Source of the DNA: JBCDCY01 sp039180875
GTDB taxonomy: Bacteria > Pseudomonadota > Alphaproteobacteria > Rhodobacterales > Rhodobacteraceae
Direction: 5' to 3'
Assembly: GCA_039180875.1 (NCBI GenBank)
Contig: JBCDCY010000002.1
Span: 62,001-126,000 of the forward strand
DNA length: 64,000 nucleotides
Below the pieces are notes generated by a model, which did no database searches, was not told where the DNA came from, and saw only the letters and a program-made list of their open reading frames with translations. Position 1 is the first letter of the stretch. Every line of letters starts with the position of its first letter. Shown piece after piece: positions 1 through 7,670 of this stretch. The translations under genes and the position numbers were made by a program.

Positions 1-901
1 CCTTGGCCTCGTTGATCTCGGAGCCGCCGAGGGCGCCCAGACGCTCACACTCCTCCACCGGCAATTCCGTGAACATCTTCAGGAACTTGGCCACATCCGC
101 ATCGGCCACGTTCCGCCACCACTGCCAGAAGTCGTAGGAGGACATCATGTCCTCGTTCAGCCAGATCGCGCCGTCGGCCGACTTGCCCATCTTCTTGCCA
201 TCGGCCCGGGTGACGAGAGGAGAGGTGAGGCCCCAGGCCTCCGCCCCCTCGACCCGGCGGATCAGATCCGCGCCAGAGACGATGTTGCCCCACTGGTCCG
301 ACCCGCCCATCTGCAGCACGCAGCCGAAGCGGCGATGCAGCTCGAGGAAGTCGTAGGACTGCAGGAGCATGTAGTTGAACTCGATGAAGCTGAGCGGCTG
401 CTCCCGATCCAGCCGCGCCCGGATCGACTCGAATGTTAGCATCCGGTTGACCGAGAAATGCCGGCCGATATCGCGCAGGAAGTCGACGTATTTGAGCTCG
501 TCCAGCCAGTCCGCGTTGTTGGGCATGATCGCGTCCGTCGCGCCCTCGCCGTAGGTGACGTAGCGGGCGAAGACCTGGCGGATGCCCATCATGTTCTCGA
601 TGATCCGCTCGGGCGAGAGCATCTGGCGCGCCTCGTCCTTGCCGGAGGGATCGCCGACCTTGGTGGTGCCGCCGCCCATCAGCGTGATGGGCTGATGCCC
701 GGTGCGCTGCCACCAGCGCAGCATCATGATCTGGACGAGGTTGCCGATATGCAGGCTCGAGGCTGTCAGATCGAAACCGATATAGCCAACCGAAGTGCCG
801 CGCTGAAGGCGCTGGTCCAGCCCCTCCAGATCCGTGCAATCCTGGATGAAGCCGCGGCTGAGGAGCGCGTGCAGAAAATCGCTCTTGGGCGTGTAGGCCA
901 T
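1..901 (-). CDS. tyrS: Tyrosyl-tRNA synthetase, 3' end missing
   Basis: Class I aminoacyl-tRNA synthetase that charges tRNA-Tyr in the cytoplasm. The protein starts MAYTPKSDFLHALLSRGF. The first 300 codons are in the window and the C-terminal S4-like end lies beyond base 1. The HIGH-type motif reads LHIGN (His51 to Asn54), and a KMSKS-type motif is present as KMGKS near residue 240. Between them lie typical TyrS stretches such as GGGTTKVGDPSGK and MGGSDQWGNI. It is transcribed away from anmK, with 65 bp between the two start codons. That neighbourhood is common in alphaproteobacteria. Identification is secure; only completeness is uncertain. Confidence 0.97.
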   Translation of the reverse strand, partial: MAYTPKSDFLHALLSRGFIQDCTDLEGLDQRLQRGTSVGYIGFDLTASSLHIGNLVQIMMLRWWQRTGHQPITLMGGGTTKVGDPSGKDEARQMLSPERIIENMMGIRQVFARYVTYGEGATDAIMPNNADWLDELKYVDFLRDIGRHFSVNRMLTFESIRARLDREQPLSFIEFNYMLLQSYDFLELHRRFGCVLQMGGSDQWGNIVSGADLIRRVEGAEAWGLTSPLVTRADGKKMGKSADGAIWLNEDMMSSYDFWQWWRNVADADVAKFLKMFTELPVEECERLGALGGSEINEAK

Positions 902-966
902 CGGGGCCTCCGTTGGTCTCGGCATGTCCTCGCTGTATAGCGGCGGCAGGGACGAAGGGAAGGGCG

Positions 967-2100
967 ATGCCGGGAGAGAGCGAACCGATCTGGGCCTTGG
1001 GGCTGATGAGCGGCACGTCGATGGACGGGATCGACGCCGCGATGGTGCGGACCGATGGGGAGGCGATCGCGGCGTTCGGGCCGAGCCTGTCGCTCCCCCA
1101 CGGCGCGGCCGATCGCGCCGTGCTGCAGACCGCCCTGCAGGATTGGGAGCGCCTGCGCCGGACGGAGAGCGCCGCCGCTCGGGCCGAGGTCGAGGCGGCG
1201 GTCACGGCGAGCCACGGCGCCGCCGCCTATCGCCTGATGCTGGCGGCGGAGGCGCTGCCGGAGGTGATCGGCTTTCACGGCCAGACGCTCGCCCATATGC
1301 CGGAGGAGGGCTGGACTTGGCAGCTCGGCGACGGGGCGGCGATGGCCCGGGGTCTGAACCGCCCCGTGGTCTGGGATTTCCGCACGGCCGACATGGCGGC
1401 GGGGGGCGAGGGTGCACCGCTCGCGCCCTTCTACCACTTTGCGCTCGCTCGTCGGATCGGCGCCACGGAGCCGCTCGCCTTCCTCAACATCGGGGGCGTG
1501 GCCAACATCACCTGGGTGGATCCCGGCAAGGAGGGGCCGGAGGTTGACGGCGCGCTGCTGGCCTTCGACACCGGGCCGGGCAACGCGCTTTTGGACGACT
1601 GGATGATGCGCCAGACCGGCGCCCCGATGGACGAGAGCGGTGGGGTCGCGGCGGCCGGCACGCCACACCGGCTGCTGGCCGATCTGAACTCCGCCGGCGC
1701 CTACGCGGCGCGGCGCCCGCCCAAGTCGCTCGACCGCAACGCCTTTGCCCTGGTGCTCGACCGGATCGCGGCGCTCTCGACGGAGGACGGGGCGGCGACG
1801 CTCACGGCGCTGACGGTTGAGACCGTGGCTGCCGCCCTGCCGCACCTGCCCGCGCCGCCCTCGCGCTGGCTGGTTTGCGGCGGCGGGCGGCGCAACGCCA
1901 CGATGATGCGCTGGCTCGACGAGCGACTGGAGGCGCCGGTGGCGGCGGTCGAGGACGTGGGCCTCGACGGCGATATGCTGGAGGCCCAGGCCTTCGCCCA
2001 TCTCGCGGTGCGAGTGCTGCGGGGCCTGCCGATCTCCGCCCCCGGCACCACCGGCTGTCCCGCCCCGACGGTCGGCGGCCGCCTCAGCCGGCCGAGCTAG
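967..2100 (+). CDS. anmK: Anhydro-N-acetylmuramic acid kinase
   Basis: Cytoplasmic sugar kinase of peptidoglycan recycling. It opens the 1,6-anhydro ring of anhydro-N-acetylmuramic acid and phosphorylates it to MurNAc-6-phosphate. The 377-residue protein carries the family N-terminal motif GLMSGTSMDGIDAA, then VIGFHGQT, FLNIGGVANIT, FDTGPGNALLDDW and a C-terminal VCGGGRRN stretch, all expected of the AnmK/FGGY-like fold. The frame is open further upstream, but the ATG at 967 has a purine-rich GAAGGGAAGGG tract just before it and gives the family N terminus, so it is preferred. Length is usual for the family. Confidence 0.94.
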   Translation: MPGESEPIWALGLMSGTSMDGIDAAMVRTDGEAIAAFGPSLSLPHGAADRAVLQTALQDWERLRRTESAAARAEVEAAVTASHGAAAYRLMLAAEALPEVIGFHGQTLAHMPEEGWTWQLGDGAAMARGLNRPVVWDFRTADMAAGGEGAPLAPFYHFALARRIGATEPLAFLNIGGVANITWVDPGKEGPEVDGALLAFDTGPGNALLDDWMMRQTGAPMDESGGVAAAGTPHRLLADLNSAGAYAARRPPKSLDRNAFALVLDRIAALSTEDGAATLTALTVETVAAALPHLPAPPSRWLVCGGGRRNATMMRWLDERLEAPVAAVEDVGLDGDMLEAQAFAHLAVRVLRGLPISAPGTTGCPAPTVGGRLSRPS

Positions 2101-2142
2101 TCACGCGTCCCACGCAGCGCGGGTCGCAGGATCGGGTCCCCG

Positions 2143-2303
2143 CTCGGCGCGAGGTCCCGGGTCGAGCCCGGGACGGTGTGACTGGGACGTGCGTTCACTC
2201 CGGACGTAGGGTCGATGAGGGGTACTCAAGCCAGCGCCGCCCCGGCCGTAGAGCCGGGGCCTCCCCTCGGCGCGAGGTCCCGGGTCAAGCCCGGGACGGT
2301 GCG
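2143..2303. repeat. Cluster of GC-rich palindromic intergenic repeats
   Basis: The 209 bp after anmK hold no gene but three hairpins. At 2154-2174 and 2277-2297 GTCCCGGG and CCCGGGAC flank 5-nt loops (TCGAG and TCAAG). At 2240-2259 CCCCGGC pairs with GCCGGGG. The first and third share flanks GAGGTCCCGG and CCGGGACGGTG, which return at 4.9 kb and in the glycerol transporter operon. They lie between the convergent 3' ends of anmK and the hydrolase gene, so they could act as bidirectional terminators or RNA-stability elements. No T-tract follows them. Confidence 0.75.
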
Positions 2304-2309
2304 AGGGTG

Positions 2310-2990
2310 CTAGGCCGTGCGGGGTTGGGGGGCCGGCAGCACCAGGCCGCTTTCAGCCACGCGGGCGTGGACGTAGCCCTCGACCACGTCGATCATCTCG
2401 TCCATGCCGGTCTCGAAGAAGTGGCTCGCTCCGGGCACCGTCTGATGGGTGATCGTGATGCCCTTCTGCTGCTTCAGCTTCTCGGCCAGCGTCGTCACGT
2501 CGGCCGGCGGCACCACGCGGTCGGCCTCCCCGTTGATAATCAGGCCGGAGGAGGGGCAGGGCGCGAGGAAGGTGAAGTCGTACATGTTCGCCGGCGGCGC
2601 GACGGAGATGAAGCCCGCGATCTCCGGCCGGCGCATCAACAGCTGCATGCCGATCCAGGCGCCGAAGGAGAAGCCCGCGACCCAGCACTGCTTGGCATTG
2701 GGATTGAGGGCCTGCAGGTAGTCGAGGGCCGAGGCCGCGTCCGAGAGCTCGCCGATCCCCTGGTCGTACTCCCCCTGGCTGCGCCCCACGCCGCGGAAGT
2801 TGAAGCGCAGCACAGTGAAGCCCAGGCGGTGGAAGACGTAGTGCAGGTTGTAGACGACCTTATTGTTCATCGTGCCCCCGAACTGCGGATGGGGATGCAG
2901 GATGATGGCGATCGGCGCGTCCTTTTCCTTGTTCGGGTGGTAGCGGCCCTCGAGCCGCCCTTCAGGGCCGGGGAAGATCACCTCGGGCAT
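2310..2990 (-). CDS. Alpha/beta hydrolase of the dienelactone-hydrolase-like type
   Basis: A 226-residue cytoplasmic alpha/beta hydrolase of unknown substrate. The ATG at 2990 (MPEVIFPGPEGRLEGRY) is preferred because upstream residues are unlike the family. Visible elements are the oxyanion-region HPHPQFGGTMNNKVV, the nucleophile elbow GFSFGAW (G-F-S-F-G), a probable acid Asp in NGEADRVVPP, and a C-terminal His in PGASHFF. The family is described as KTSC/PHB-like small hydrolases and is often annotated only as alpha/beta hydrolase. It diverges from the suf operon across 183 bp holding an Irr-like box, so shared iron control is possible but unproven. Confidence 0.86.
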   Translation of the reverse strand: MPEVIFPGPEGRLEGRYHPNKEKDAPIAIILHPHPQFGGTMNNKVVYNLHYVFHRLGFTVLRFNFRGVGRSQGEYDQGIGELSDAASALDYLQALNPNAKQCWVAGFSFGAWIGMQLLMRRPEIAGFISVAPPANMYDFTFLAPCPSSGLIINGEADRVVPPADVTTLAEKLKQQKGITITHQTVPGASHFFETGMDEMIDVVEGYVHARVAESGLVLPAPQPRTA

Positions 2991-3069
2991 AGGGCTCTGC
3001 GATCTCCGCTTCTGGGTGCCGTGTCTTGGCGTCCGCCCGGCCGAGCGCTTGACGGAATCGGCCGGCAAA

Positions 3070-3086
3070 TCTAGAAACATTCTAAA
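3070..3086. promoter_or_regulatory. Irr-type iron control element upstream of the suf operon
   Basis: The 17-bp stretch reads TCTAGAA-ACA-TTCTAAA. This matches the alphaproteobacterial Irr/ICE consensus TTTAGAA-N3-TTCTAAA with one mismatch. Its core TAGAA-ACA-TTCTA (3072-3084) is a perfect inverted repeat. It lies 87 bp before the iscR ATG and 80 bp before the divergent hydrolase ATG. It stands out as AT-rich in a G+C-rich region. Irr is known to bind such boxes near Fe-S assembly genes in rhizobia and Rhodobacterales. Activation or repression cannot be told from sequence. Confidence 0.7.
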
Positions 3087-3173
3087 TGGGCGTGACACCC
3101 ACCTCAGCCGCACTTAAATCGGGGCTGCCGAGGCGTCAACCGTTCGTCCGCCACGGTGGAGAAGGGCTGGGCC

Positions 3174-3635
3174 ATGAAGTTGAGCACCAAGGGACGTTAC
3201 GCGGTCATCGCCTTGGCCGATCTCGCGGCCGAGGCGCGGGGCGGTCTGGTCTCGCTCGCCGCGATATCGGAGCGTCAGGACATCAGCCTCGCCTATCTTG
3301 AGCAGCTGTTCGTCAAGCTCCGCCGCGCCGACATCGTCGAGAGCGTGCGCGGCCCCGGCGGCGGCTATCGCCTGGGCCGGCCGGCGGAGGCGATCCGGCT
3401 GTCGGAGATCTTCGCCGCGGTCGATGAGACCATGGATGCCCTCAGCCGCGGTGCCGGCGCCTCTGGCGCGGTGAGCGGGACGGCAGCCCAGAAGCTGGCC
3501 GAGAAGCTCTGGGAGCAGCTTTCGGCCCATGTCTACGTCTTCCTGCACCAGACCCGGCTCTCCGACATCACCGGCGACCATCTGATGCCCTGCCCGGCGG
3601 TCCCGGCGATCATCGAGATGGTGGACGCCGAATGA
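3174..3635 (+). CDS. iscR: Rrf2-family transcriptional regulator, IscR-like
   Basis: A 153-residue DNA-binding repressor of the Rrf2 family, the likely local regulator of the suf operon. The start MKLSTKGRYAVIALADLA is the classic Rrf2 N terminus. It is followed by the winged helix with ISLAYLEQLFVKLRRA and the wing VRGPGGGYRLGRP. The three cysteines that hold the [2Fe-2S] cluster in E. coli IscR (around 92-104) are absent; that segment reads SRGAGASGAVSGTAAQ. The only cysteine is Cys140 in MPCPAV. Single-cysteine IscR proteins that still bind a cluster are known from Rhodobacter. The stop overlaps the next ATG. Confidence 0.9.
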   Translation: MKLSTKGRYAVIALADLAAEARGGLVSLAAISERQDISLAYLEQLFVKLRRADIVESVRGPGGGYRLGRPAEAIRLSEIFAAVDETMDALSRGAGASGAVSGTAAQKLAEKLWEQLSAHVYVFLHQTRLSDITGDHLMPCPAVPAIIEMVDAE

Positions 3636-4873
3636 CGGGACTGGACGGCCGGCGCGTCTATCTCGACTGGAACGCCACGGCACCCCTTCGGCCGGAGGCA
3701 CGCGCCGCGATGCTCGAGGCGATGGACGCGGTCGGTAATCCATCATCGGTGCATGCGGAGGGCCGCGCGGCGCGCGCGATCGTCGAGAAGGCGCGCGGGC
3801 AGGTGGCGGCACTCGTGGGATGCGAGCCCCAGGAGATCATCTTCACCAGCGGCGCGACGGAGGCCAACACCCTGGCCATCGAAAGCCAGCGCGGCCGTCT
3901 CCCCTACCTCTATCAGGAAACCGGTCACCCGAGCCTCGTCACTGCCCCCCGGGAGATGATCGGCGATCAGTTCTGGGACGGCGGAGCGGTGGCGCCAAGC
4001 GCCGTCGCCACGACGCCATGCGCCGCCTTCGCCGAGGTGGCCGCCAAGGTGCTGGTGCCCGGTCGCACCACGCTCTTCACCGTCGACGGCAAAGAGCATT
4101 TGGAGCAGGCGCGCTTCATCTGCCTCCTCTCGGCCGCCTGCGGCGAGTCGGGTGTCCTCGACGATCACCGGGGCATTGAGGGGCTCGAAGGGCGTGAGAT
4201 CGAGCATGCGGAGTTCGGCCGCTACCGGCTGGCACCGCTTTTATATGTCGATGCGACCCAGACGATAGGGCGGATCGCCGACACCCGGCCTGGTTTGGCG
4301 AGCCTCGGCTGCTCGGCCCACAAGCTGGGCGGTCCGAAAGGCGTCGGCGCCTTTGTCGAGCGTCATCTGCGTCTTGGGGGGCCGGCGCTGCTCCTCGGCG
4401 GCGGGCAGGAGCTGGGCCGACGCTCCGGCACCGAGAACGTCGTGGGCATCGCCGGCTTCGGCGCGGCGGCGGAGGCGGCGCGGCGGGATCTGGAGGGCGG
4501 CGTCTGGGAAGGCGTCGAGAAACTTAGAAATATTCTAGAAGAGACCCTAGCCGCCCATGCCTCCGACACTATTTTCATAGGGCAGGGAGCGCCGCGGTTG
4601 CCGAACACGTCGTGCTTTGCGGTGCCGGGGTGGAAGGGTGAGACCCAGGTGATGCAGATGGATCTCGCGGGCTTCGCGGTCTCGGCGGGGTCGGCCTGCT
4701 CCTCCGGCAAAGTGGGACCCAGCCGGGTGCTCCGCGCCATGGGCTTTGACGAGGTGACGGCGAGCTCGGCTCTCCGCGTCTCGCTCGGCCCGACCACGAC
4801 AGAGGCGGAGGTGCGGGCCTTCGCCGACACCTGGCTCGCGGCGCATCGGCGCTGGAAGACGCGGGCGGCCTGA
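3632..4873 (+). CDS. Cysteine desulfurase, NifS/IscS type, divergent centre
   Basis: PLP-dependent class V aminotransferase-fold enzyme, 413 residues, expected to move sulfur from cysteine to a cluster scaffold. Family marks are YLDWNATAPLRPE, TSGATEAN, GHPSL (His that stacks on PLP), VDATQTIG (Asp and Gln near the cofactor), the PLP-lysine in SAHKLGGPKGVG, GGGQELGRRSGTEN and the catalytic cysteine in SAGSACSSGK. The segment between GHPSL and VDATQTIG is about 105 residues, longer than in IscS. The usual NNETG motif appears as ACGESG in LLSAACGESGVLDD, so the cofactor-contacting Asn is missing. ATG overlaps the iscR stop, so translational coupling is likely. This is the second desulfurase of the operon besides sufS. 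Confidence 0.88.
   Translation: MTGLDGRRVYLDWNATAPLRPEARAAMLEAMDAVGNPSSVHAEGRAARAIVEKARGQVAALVGCEPQEIIFTSGATEANTLAIESQRGRLPYLYQETGHPSLVTAPREMIGDQFWDGGAVAPSAVATTPCAAFAEVAAKVLVPGRTTLFTVDGKEHLEQARFICLLSAACGESGVLDDHRGIEGLEGREIEHAEFGRYRLAPLLYVDATQTIGRIADTRPGLASLGCSAHKLGGPKGVGAFVERHLRLGGPALLLGGGQELGRRSGTENVVGIAGFGAAAEAARRDLEGGVWEGVEKLRNILEETLAAHASDTIFIGQGAPRLPNTSCFAVPGWKGETQVMQMDLAGFAVSAGSACSSGKVGPSRVLRAMGFDEVTASSALRVSLGPTTTEAEVRAFADTWLAAHRRWKTRAA
4523..4539. promoter_or_regulatory. Intragenic Irr-like palindrome inside the desulfurase gene
   Basis: CTTAGAA-ATA-TTCTAGA fits the ICE consensus TTTAGAA-N3-TTCTAAA with two outer mismatches, and its core TAGAA-ATA-TTCTA is a perfect inverted repeat. 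It is read as codons CTT AGA AAT ATT CTA, an unusual run of AT-rich, rare codons in this genome. It lies about 460 bp before sufB. It could be an Irr site acting on an internal promoter or a road-block, or chance. Confidence 0.45.
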
Positions 4874-4891
4874 GATGACGCGGCGCGCACC

Positions 4892-4952
4892 GTCCCGGAC
4901 CAGGTCCGGGACCTCGCCGCCGCAGGTTGAGGCCCCGGATCACCCCCGGGGC
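4892..4952. repeat. Two hairpins of the GAGGTCCCGG repeat family before sufB
   Basis: The 126 bp between the desulfurase and sufB contain a perfect 9-bp stem GTCCCGGAC/GTCCGGGAC with a 3-nt loop (4892-4912) and a 7-bp stem GCCCCGG/CCGGGGC (4932-4952). Read on the minus strand, the first has the same outer sequence (GAGGTCCCGG...CCGGGACGGTG) as the copies near 2.2 kb and 48.9 kb. Being inside the suf operon it may set relative sufB expression by processing or attenuation. Confidence 0.75.
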
Positions 4953-4999
4953 GGCAGAGACAAACGCGCGCCGCAGGGCGCATGGGAAAGGGCAGAGGC

Positions 5000-6517
5000 A
5001 TGAGCGCACTCGACAAGGTCAAAGACGGGGTCGATCAGGAGACGATCGACGCCGTGCGCTCGATGGCCGATCGCTACAAGTACGGCTTCGAGACCGAGAT
5101 CGAGACGGAATATGCGCCGAAGGGCCTGAACGAGGAGATCGTGCGCCTGATCTCCGCCAAGAAGGGCGAGCCCGAGTGGCTGCTCGACTGGCGTCTCGAC
5201 AGCTTCCGGCGCTGGCAACAGATGGCCGAGCCGAAATGGCCGATGCTGCACTATCCGCCGATCGACTTTCAGGAGCAGTACTACTACGCCCAGCCGAAGA
5301 GCTTCGAGGAAAAGCCGAAGAGCCTCGATGAGGTCGACCCGGAGCTCCTGCGCACCTACGAGAAGCTCGGCATTCCGCTGAAGGAGCAGATGATCCTGGC
5401 CGGTGTCGAGGGGGCCGAGGACGCGCCCGCCGAGGGCCGCAAGGTGGCGGTGGACGCGGTCTTCGACAGCGTTTCCGTCGGCACGACCTTCAAGGAGGAG
5501 CTGGCCAAGGCCGGTGTCATCTTCTGCTCGATCTCGGAGGCGGTGCAGGACCATCCGGAGCTGGTGCAGAAATATCTCGGCTCGGTCGTGCCGAACTCCG
5601 ACAACTACTACGCCACGCTCAATTCCGCCGTCTTCTCCGACGGCTCGTTCGTCTATGTGCCCGAGGGCGTGCGCTGCCCGATGGAGCTCTCCACCTACTT
5701 CCGGATCAACGCGGAGAATACTGGCCAGTTCGAGCGCACGTTGATCATCGCCGACAAGGGCAGCTATGTGAGCTACCTCGAAGGCTGCACGGCGCCGATG
5801 CGCGACACCAATCAGCTGCACGCCGCGGTGGTGGAGCTGGTGGCGCTCGAGGATGCGGAGATCAAGTATTCGACCGTGCAGAACTGGTATCCCGGCGATG
5901 CCGAGGGTAAGGGCGGGATCTACAACTTCGTCACCAAGCGGGCCGATTGCCGGGGCGATCGCTCCAAGGTGATGTGGACCCAGGTCGAGACGGGTTCGGC
6001 GCTCACCTGGAAGTATCCCTCCTGCATCCTGCGGGGCGAGGAGTCCCAGGGCGAGTTCTATTCCATCGCCATCACCAACAACTACCAGCAGGCCGATACC
6101 GGCACCAAGATGGTGCATCTGGGGCGGAACACGAAAAGCCGGATCGTCTCGAAGGGCATCTCGGCCGGCCACGCCCAGAACACCTATCGCGGCCTCGTCT
6201 CGATGCACCCGCGGGCCGGCGGCAGCCGCAACTACACCCAGTGCGACAGCCTGCTGATCGGCGATCAGTGCGGCGCCCACACGGTGCCCTACATCGAGTG
6301 CAAGAATGCCTCCTCCCGGGTGGAGCATGAGGCGACGACCTCGAAGGTCGACGACGATCAGCTCTTCTACTGTCGCCAGCGCGGCATGGATGAGGAGGAG
6401 GCGGTGGCCCTTGTCGTCAACGGCTTCTGCAAGGAGGTGCTGCAGGCCCTGCCCATGGAGTTCGCCATGGAGGCACAGCAGCTCGTCGCCATCAGCCTTG
6501 AGGGCTCGGTGGGCTGA
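5000..6517 (+). CDS. sufB: Fe-S cluster assembly scaffold protein SufB
   Basis: Subunit of the cytoplasmic SufBC2D complex, where the nascent Fe-S cluster is built. The protein is 505 residues and follows SufB closely: KYGFETEIETEYAPKGL near the start, then KAGVIFCSISEAVQ, VPEGVRCPMELSTYFRIN, YLEGCTAP and the C-terminal half HPRAGGSRNYTQCDSLLIG, ending CKNASSRVEHEATTSK. The conserved Cys and Glu/His in the C-terminal core are present. The ATG at 5000 follows AAAGGGCAGAGGC; an in-frame ATG 18 bp upstream is less well placed. A hairpin repeat precedes it. Confidence 0.97.
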   Translation: MSALDKVKDGVDQETIDAVRSMADRYKYGFETEIETEYAPKGLNEEIVRLISAKKGEPEWLLDWRLDSFRRWQQMAEPKWPMLHYPPIDFQEQYYYAQPKSFEEKPKSLDEVDPELLRTYEKLGIPLKEQMILAGVEGAEDAPAEGRKVAVDAVFDSVSVGTTFKEELAKAGVIFCSISEAVQDHPELVQKYLGSVVPNSDNYYATLNSAVFSDGSFVYVPEGVRCPMELSTYFRINAENTGQFERTLIIADKGSYVSYLEGCTAPMRDTNQLHAAVVELVALEDAEIKYSTVQNWYPGDAEGKGGIYNFVTKRADCRGDRSKVMWTQVETGSALTWKYPSCILRGEESQGEFYSIAITNNYQQADTGTKMVHLGRNTKSRIVSKGISAGHAQNTYRGLVSMHPRAGGSRNYTQCDSLLIGDQCGAHTVPYIECKNASSRVEHEATTSKVDDDQLFYCRQRGMDEEEAVALVVNGFCKEVLQALPMEFAMEAQQLVAISLEGSVG

Positions 6518-6578
6518 TGGGGCGCGACGTCATGCTTGGGCGGCATCGGGCCCCGGGGCGGGCGGCAACGGTCAACCG

Positions 6579-7085
6579 ATGAGCAAGCCAGTGATAAACG
6601 CCGACGAGGCGCAGGGCTTTCCGCTGGCCCCTGAGACGCCGTCGGAGAAATTCGGGGCCACCATCGCGCCGATCGGCCCGCAGATCGGCCTGAAGGATCT
6701 CGGCTGCATGGTGACCGTGGTGGAGCCGGGCAAGCGCGCCTTTCCCTTCCACAACCACCTCGGCGCCGAAGAGATGTTCGTGATCCTCGAAGGCGAGGGC
6801 ACCTATCGCTTCGGCGACAGCGAGCACAAGGTGAAGGCCGGCGATATCTGCGGTGCGCCGAAGGGCGGGCCGGACACGGCGCACCAGATCATCAACACGG
6901 GCACCGGGACGCTCACCTATCTCGGCATCTCGACGCAAATCGACCCGGACGTGGTCGAGTTCCCCGACAGCGGCAAGTTCGCGGCCATTGCCGTCGCGCC
7001 GGGGCCGGACTTCTTCCAATCCCATCTGCGCGTCGTCGCCCGGCGGGAGGATAGCCGCGACTACTGGGAAGGCGAGGCCGAGTAA
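6579..7085 (+). CDS. Cupin-domain protein inside the suf operon
   Basis: A 168-residue single-domain cupin. The two cupin motifs are visible: FPFHNHLGAEEMFVILEGEG (metal-type HNH...E pattern) with YRFGD, and later GAPKGGPDTAHQIINTG with a second-motif His. These residues suggest a bound metal ion, but no substrate can be inferred. It begins 61 bp after sufB and its stop is one base from the next ATG, so it is co-transcribed with the suf genes. Genes of this kind inside a suf cluster hint at a role in iron or sulfur handling, which is inference only. Confidence 0.85.
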   Translation: MSKPVINADEAQGFPLAPETPSEKFGATIAPIGPQIGLKDLGCMVTVVEPGKRAFPFHNHLGAEEMFVILEGEGTYRFGDSEHKVKAGDICGAPKGGPDTAHQIINTGTGTLTYLGISTQIDPDVVEFPDSGKFAAIAVAPGPDFFQSHLRVVARREDSRDYWEGEAE

Positions 7086-7086
7086 G

Positions 7087-7659
7087 ATGGGCCGGGGCAG
7101 GGCGCCGCTCCAGGCCGCTTGGCCGCTCGCACTGCTTGCAGCATGCAGTGCCCCGACGCCGGCGGGCCTGGAGCTCGGGCCGGAGGAGGGGGCCATCACC
7201 CTTTGGGCCGCGGTGGGCGATCAGGTCTGCCGCGACGCCGAGCTCACCTTCAGCGGCCGGGCCGGTGCGCCCACCGTGCGCTTCCGCTACGACGCGAACC
7301 GGCAGGGCGCGGTGCCGGCCGAGGTCGCCATCCAACCCATCCCCGCCGGCCAGTACCGGCTGGACGAGGTGACCTGCAACCCGAACGACCCCGACCGCAT
7401 CCTGCGCTACAGCGAGGCGGCGTTTCCCGAGGACAGCCGCCTTCGCCTGCTGTTCGAGATCGGCGCGGGAGAGATCGTGGATTTCGGCGTGATCCGCATC
7501 GCACCCACCGAGGGATCGGCCGACGTGCCGCTTGCGGTCAATCGCGGCTCGGCGATGGCGACGGCTGTGCCCTCCCCACCCCGACGGCTGGGAGAGCTGG
7601 TGGCCAGCGCCCAGACCATCGGCACGATCACACCGCGCACCCCCCGCCGGGGATCCTGA
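7087..7659 (+). CDS. Predicted lipoprotein inside the suf operon
   Basis: A 190-residue protein I do not recognise. It begins with a basic-hydrophobic segment MGRGRAPLQAAWPLALLAAC whose end matches a lipobox (LLAAC), so it is probably exported and lipid-anchored at Cys20. The mature part is beta-rich in appearance, with two further cysteines (VCRD and VTCNP), and ends in a disordered Pro/Arg-rich tail. It lies between the cupin gene and two very small membrane-protein genes. Nothing links it to a known Suf factor except position. Confidence 0.75.
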   Translation: MGRGRAPLQAAWPLALLAACSAPTPAGLELGPEEGAITLWAAVGDQVCRDAELTFSGRAGAPTVRFRYDANRQGAVPAEVAIQPIPAGQYRLDEVTCNPNDPDRILRYSEAAFPEDSRLRLLFEIGAGEIVDFGVIRIAPTEGSADVPLAVNRGSAMATAVPSPPRRLGELVASAQTIGTITPRTPRRGS

Positions 7660-7670
7660 GGAGAAAGCGG

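Noticed and set aside
45..1205. A 386-residue minus-strand open frame across tyrS and anmK
   Set aside because: It reads tyrS in a wrong frame, is Arg/His/Ala-rich without domains, and true TyrS motifs lie in the neighbouring frame.
3900..4240. Possible double frameshift in the NifS-type desulfurase
   Set aside because: Motifs before and after lie in one frame, no NNETG-like motif appears in the other frames, and ESGV is retained, so a divergent segment is more likely.
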